This document shows, one piece after another, positions 60,943 to 64,000 of a DNA stretch of 64,000 bases. Made by a program: the position numbers and the translations under genes. The stretch spans positions 3,596,001 through 3,660,000 of the forward strand of contig JAJGBQ010000002.1 of the NCBI GenBank assembly GCA_022457065.1, read 5' to 3'. The notes under the pieces were generated by a model. That model had not been told where the DNA came from, searched no databases, and was given only the letters and a program-made list of their open reading frames with translations. Every line of letters begins with the position of its first letter. The first letter of the stretch is position 1. The DNA is from Curvularia sp. ZM96. Lineage: Eukaryota > Ascomycota > Dothideomycetes > Pleosporales > Pleosporaceae.

Positions 60943-61912
60943 TCACCGCGACTCAACCGCCGTTTCCATAGCTGGCTTCGGCATGGGCTTGAGCTCGGAC
61001 CCTGCCCCGCTTTCAGCCCGCTTGCGCCCCGTCAGGGAGAAGTGGTGGCTTGAGGTTGGTCGCTCGTCCGACTTGTCACTGGCGTGGTTGTTGTCGCCAA
61101 AACGTGAGAAGATGCCGCGCTTTTTGGGCTGCGGCTTGGGCTCATCGTTTAGACCGACATCTTCGAATCCCTCCTCGGGTACCTGGTCGTGGCTTTCGCT
61201 GAGTCGGCCTTGTTGCATCGACGAGCGAGGTGTGGCGCGCGAGCGGCGGGCATCGAGAGAACGTCGCGTGTCCATGGAGCGACGGGCATCAAGCGATTGA
61301 CGGGGATAGGTTTCGTGGACATTTTCGGCGATTGGTGACCGGGCAGAGATGTCCTAGCGGGTGTTAACGAGCGAAGTGCTGCTGGGGTTGATTGAGCATA
61401 CAAACGATCTCCTATACGAATCAAAACTCTCGCGCGAGATACTAAATGGCTCGTTCTCGCTCAGAAGACTTCGGTGGTTCGACGAGGTGGTTGACGTGGT
61501 GGACTTGGAGTGCCAGAACGTCGGCTTCTCGTGCTGTGGGGAAGGCTGTCATGGGGTAAGCCAGTGCCTCTCCAGATGACTATTCTCCTGATGGCAATTC
61601 GCGCGCGTGCGGCATCAATGCCATGTGCGTTCGAGGGTCTGGCCTTACCGGCAGGTATACGCCGCTGTCGTTGATTTCTGCGCAAGAGTAAGCGACCAGA
61701 CGTCATGAATGGAGCGCGCGGAAAACGTCTTGCGTCCCCACGGTGGGCCATTCAGTCTTACCACTCAACTTGTATTCGGCTGGATCCTTCACCTGCAGGG
61801 GCGTGGCTCCCGAGAGAGTGGTGCTCTTGAACTCATTCTCCGGCGTGTTCCGGTGGGCGTCGTCGGGCTGGTCAGACAGACCCGCACGGCGAAAAGGGTT
61901 GCGGATGGGCAT
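60943..61912 (-). CDS. Conserved fungal protein of unknown function with RRS repeats
   Basis: Four exons (61912-61762, 61677-61649, 61545-61402, 61353-60943), 244 residues; every junction is GT-AG and keeps frame. It starts MPIRNPFRRAG. Next come EYKLSEINDSGVYLPPSP, a Ser/Thr-rich stretch (KPTFWHSKSTTSTTSSNHRS), SISRESFDSYRRSF, then a short tandem of D-[AT]-R-R-S units (three copies in about 15 residues) and EEGFEDVGLNDEPKPQPKKRGIF with a basic/Phe tail. It resembles a family of small disordered proteins that I recall from Aspergillus and other moulds, none of known function. RRxS sites suit PKA-like kinases; the EINDSGVYLPPSP motif may be a docking segment. Probably cytosolic. It has no membrane or signal segment. 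Confidence 0.72.
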
Positions 61913-64000
61913 GGTGGACAGGCGCTAGAAAGAAAGAAGAGCGGTACGAAGGCGGAGTCGAGTGTCTTGGGTGGACTGGTGTTGGATGGGAGCGAATTCA
62001 AAAGGGACTCTCGATGCAGCGACTAACATCATGACTTCCACCGCCGAGCCAATCGGGCAGGAACCAAGGCCATTTGGGGTTTGGCCTCGGTACGGATATC
62101 ATCCGTTGTTCGCACGAGGAGGCGAGGCGCCCGAAGACGTCATGCTACAGGAACATCGAGACTTGACGGAAAGTTGAGCGTCTTGCGCAGCAGCAGGCTG
62201 TCGGGTGGTGGGCAGACGGTGAGGGGCAGATGGGAAAGGTTCCAAGGAAGGCCTCCGGGCGGTCCCTGCATGAGGGCAAGGGAAGCCAGGTACCGAACGA
62301 CACAAGGCGATGGCGCCTCAGCTAGCCACGAGCGCGCCCTTGGACCGCTTATTTGCACGTCGCCTGGCGCGACCCTGAATGTCGCGCGTAGAAAAAAAGA
62401 CAATGGTTTGGCAATGGTTTGCCGCAGAGGCTGTGGCTGCGAACGCCACGGCGCAGCACACATGGATTTTCGCTAAGCAAGGAAACGGAAGCGGAGACGA
62501 GACGGAAACGGATGCTGGACAGACCCAGGACGGATGACGTGATTAGACGAGACGCGAGCCGCCCATGCGAAACCGCCACGGAGTTCCTTGTTTCTCAGGC
62601 CAGAAACCAAGGTCTCAGCGTTGAAACAAGATGTATTGAGGCGGTTTCCAGGCAGCGCGTCACGTTATTTTGGGAATCCGGCCAACAGCAGGCCACCCAT
62701 GGCACTCACGCCGTCCCCTGAGACGACTGCACCTCGTCTATTACGTTTCTCGGCGCGGCATTCCCTGGGCAACGCCTTGCCTAAACCTCGCACACCGGGT
62801 CTTGGCCAGTCCACGTCAATACCACTACTACTACACCACCTGCAGCCACGGCAAGGGAAGAAGATTGAGATTGCATGAAATGTTGACTGGCGGACATGAG
62901 TCGCACGACCACGGCGTGGATATGGGCAGCTTTTCTTACTGCAGTTGTCAGGAGGGTGTGAATAGGAGATGGGATGGGCGAATGGAAAAAAGAGTTCTTC
63001 TCGCGATTTTTCTCTCGGCGGCTCCACTGAGAGATGAATGGCAGAGAGCAATCGATCGCCGACATCTCCTATTGCGAAGCTGAGATCTTCTGGAGTACAG
63101 CGCTGCACTCCGCAGCTGCCTTATAGGGCATCCAGGCCGCAAAAGGAAGTACGCCAACTGGTTGCATCACCAAAAGAGGCGGCTTGCTCAGGGAAGACTG
63201 AAGCACTGCGTTTGCAATACGATCTGGTGGGCGCCCGGAATACTCAGGGCTGTCCACGTGTTTTGTGGCATCGAGTCTTACGGGTTTGCGGGCAGCCAAG
63301 GCGAGGTTATACGAGCGAGGGTGGTGCCGATCACCAGGGGCAAGGCAGTGCCAATATTTCGGTGCTTACTGCACGACACACTCTAAGTGAAATTTGCGTC
63401 TGACAGTGACGGCAGGCCTGCAAAGACTAAGTAAGGAAACGGACCTGGGCAGCCGCCCTGGTGTTACCTTGTGCGAGACGACCAGGTGCCAGGGAGTTTT
63501 CACGGCTGTGGCTGGTGATCTGGCTGAATTGGTGATTGGATGACTCAGCTGCATGGTGGCTTTCCGTGCAGCGCCGATCACCACTGCGAGAAGGATCCCA
63601 GGGATCCGACAAATTTTCCCTCGACGCGGAAACGCACTTCCTATGTGGTTGCCACCAATCGCTTCCTACAAGCAGAGCAGCCCTCGCATTGGCTCGTTGC
63701 CTTGCCGCGAGCGTGCATAAAGGCGCGCCCAAGAGAGTTGGACTAGTCCAAGGCTAACCACCACGCAGGTCTTGGATGCTGCTGCTCCTACCATGGCAGG
63801 CCATCGAGCGTGCAGCGTAATCGATAGCCCAGTGCCGCTAGAGCCAGACATGCGGGACTAAAGCCAGCCCAGTTGCCAGTACCGTGGGCTACAGGACGAG
63901 ATTGCCTCGCATCACAAGCACACTGCCAGGCGATGAGGTGTGTGCTCGGTGTGGCCGTGGCGCCCTGCCATGTAGTGCTTGGTGGCATCCAATTCCGCCT
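61913..64000. other. Right-end interval, no gene seen
   Basis: 2.1 kb upstream of the RRS-repeat gene, running to the window edge. Open frames on both strands are short, overlap one another and have no domain, signal peptide or credible splicing. A gene may begin beyond the edge. Confidence 0.5.

Noticed and set aside
61913..64000. Many short overlapping frames at the right edge
   Set aside because: No family match, and both strands are equally open because of GC content.

Overview
The window is nuclear DNA of a filamentous ascomycete (Pezizomycotina). Genes are dense, introns are short (about 45 to 110 nt) with GT-AG ends and CTAA-like branch sites, and the families present are typical of moulds: an Ssk2-type MAPKKK, an asco-laccase, a PL3 pectate lyase, a SesB-NACHT STAND protein and a giant DUF6606/DUF3638/DUF3645 protein. 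A plant-associated Dothideomycete is my best guess, from gene content alone. I reconstructed 16 intact or nearly intact protein genes, one 5'-truncated gene at the left edge and one decayed gene. No rRNA, tRNA, CRISPR or intact transposon was seen.

Layout. 1-9.1 kb is a conserved block: the end of the HOG-pathway MAPKKK (+), a seven-exon mitochondrial 2-oxodicarboxylate carrier (-), and DNA2 replication nuclease-helicase (+), the last two sharing a divergent promoter with Gcn4-type and MCB-type sites. 9.1-22.2 kb looks accessory: a decayed S1/V8-like protease, a long gene-poor stretch holding one two-exon gene for a six-cysteine secreted protein, an AT-rich tract, an APC-type permease (-), and an NLR-like SesB/NACHT/ankyrin protein (+). 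22.4-32.5 kb is compact: a GNAT acetyltransferase (+), a WDR48/Bun107-like deubiquitinase partner (+), a mitochondrial SAM carrier (-), a WRAP53/Swt21-like WD40 protein (+) and a secreted laccase (-). 32.5-40 kb is sparse, with one Thr-rich secreted protein. 40-44.8 kb carries Rpp40 (-), an F-box-like gene with an unresolved 3' end (-) and Sir2 (+). 47-48 kb is a secreted PL3 pectate lyase (+). 48.4-58 kb is one 3126-residue gene (-). 60.9-61.9 kb is a four-exon basic/acidic unknown protein (-). The last 2 kb shows nothing I can support.

Themes. There are two unrelated mitochondrial carriers; genome and chromatin maintenance genes (DNA2, Sir2, WRAP53-like, Rpp40); signalling (Ssk2-type kinase, WDR48-like); and secreted functions plausible for life on plant material (laccase, pectate lyase, Thr-rich protein, small Cys-rich protein). 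The most interesting item is the giant DUF3638 protein: read end to end it carries a P-loop, a DESDE motif, an RGTD motif and a Q-x-x-R-x-R-K-x-G motif in SecA/SF2 order, so it looks like a divergent SF2-type motor embedded in an uncharacterised scaffold.
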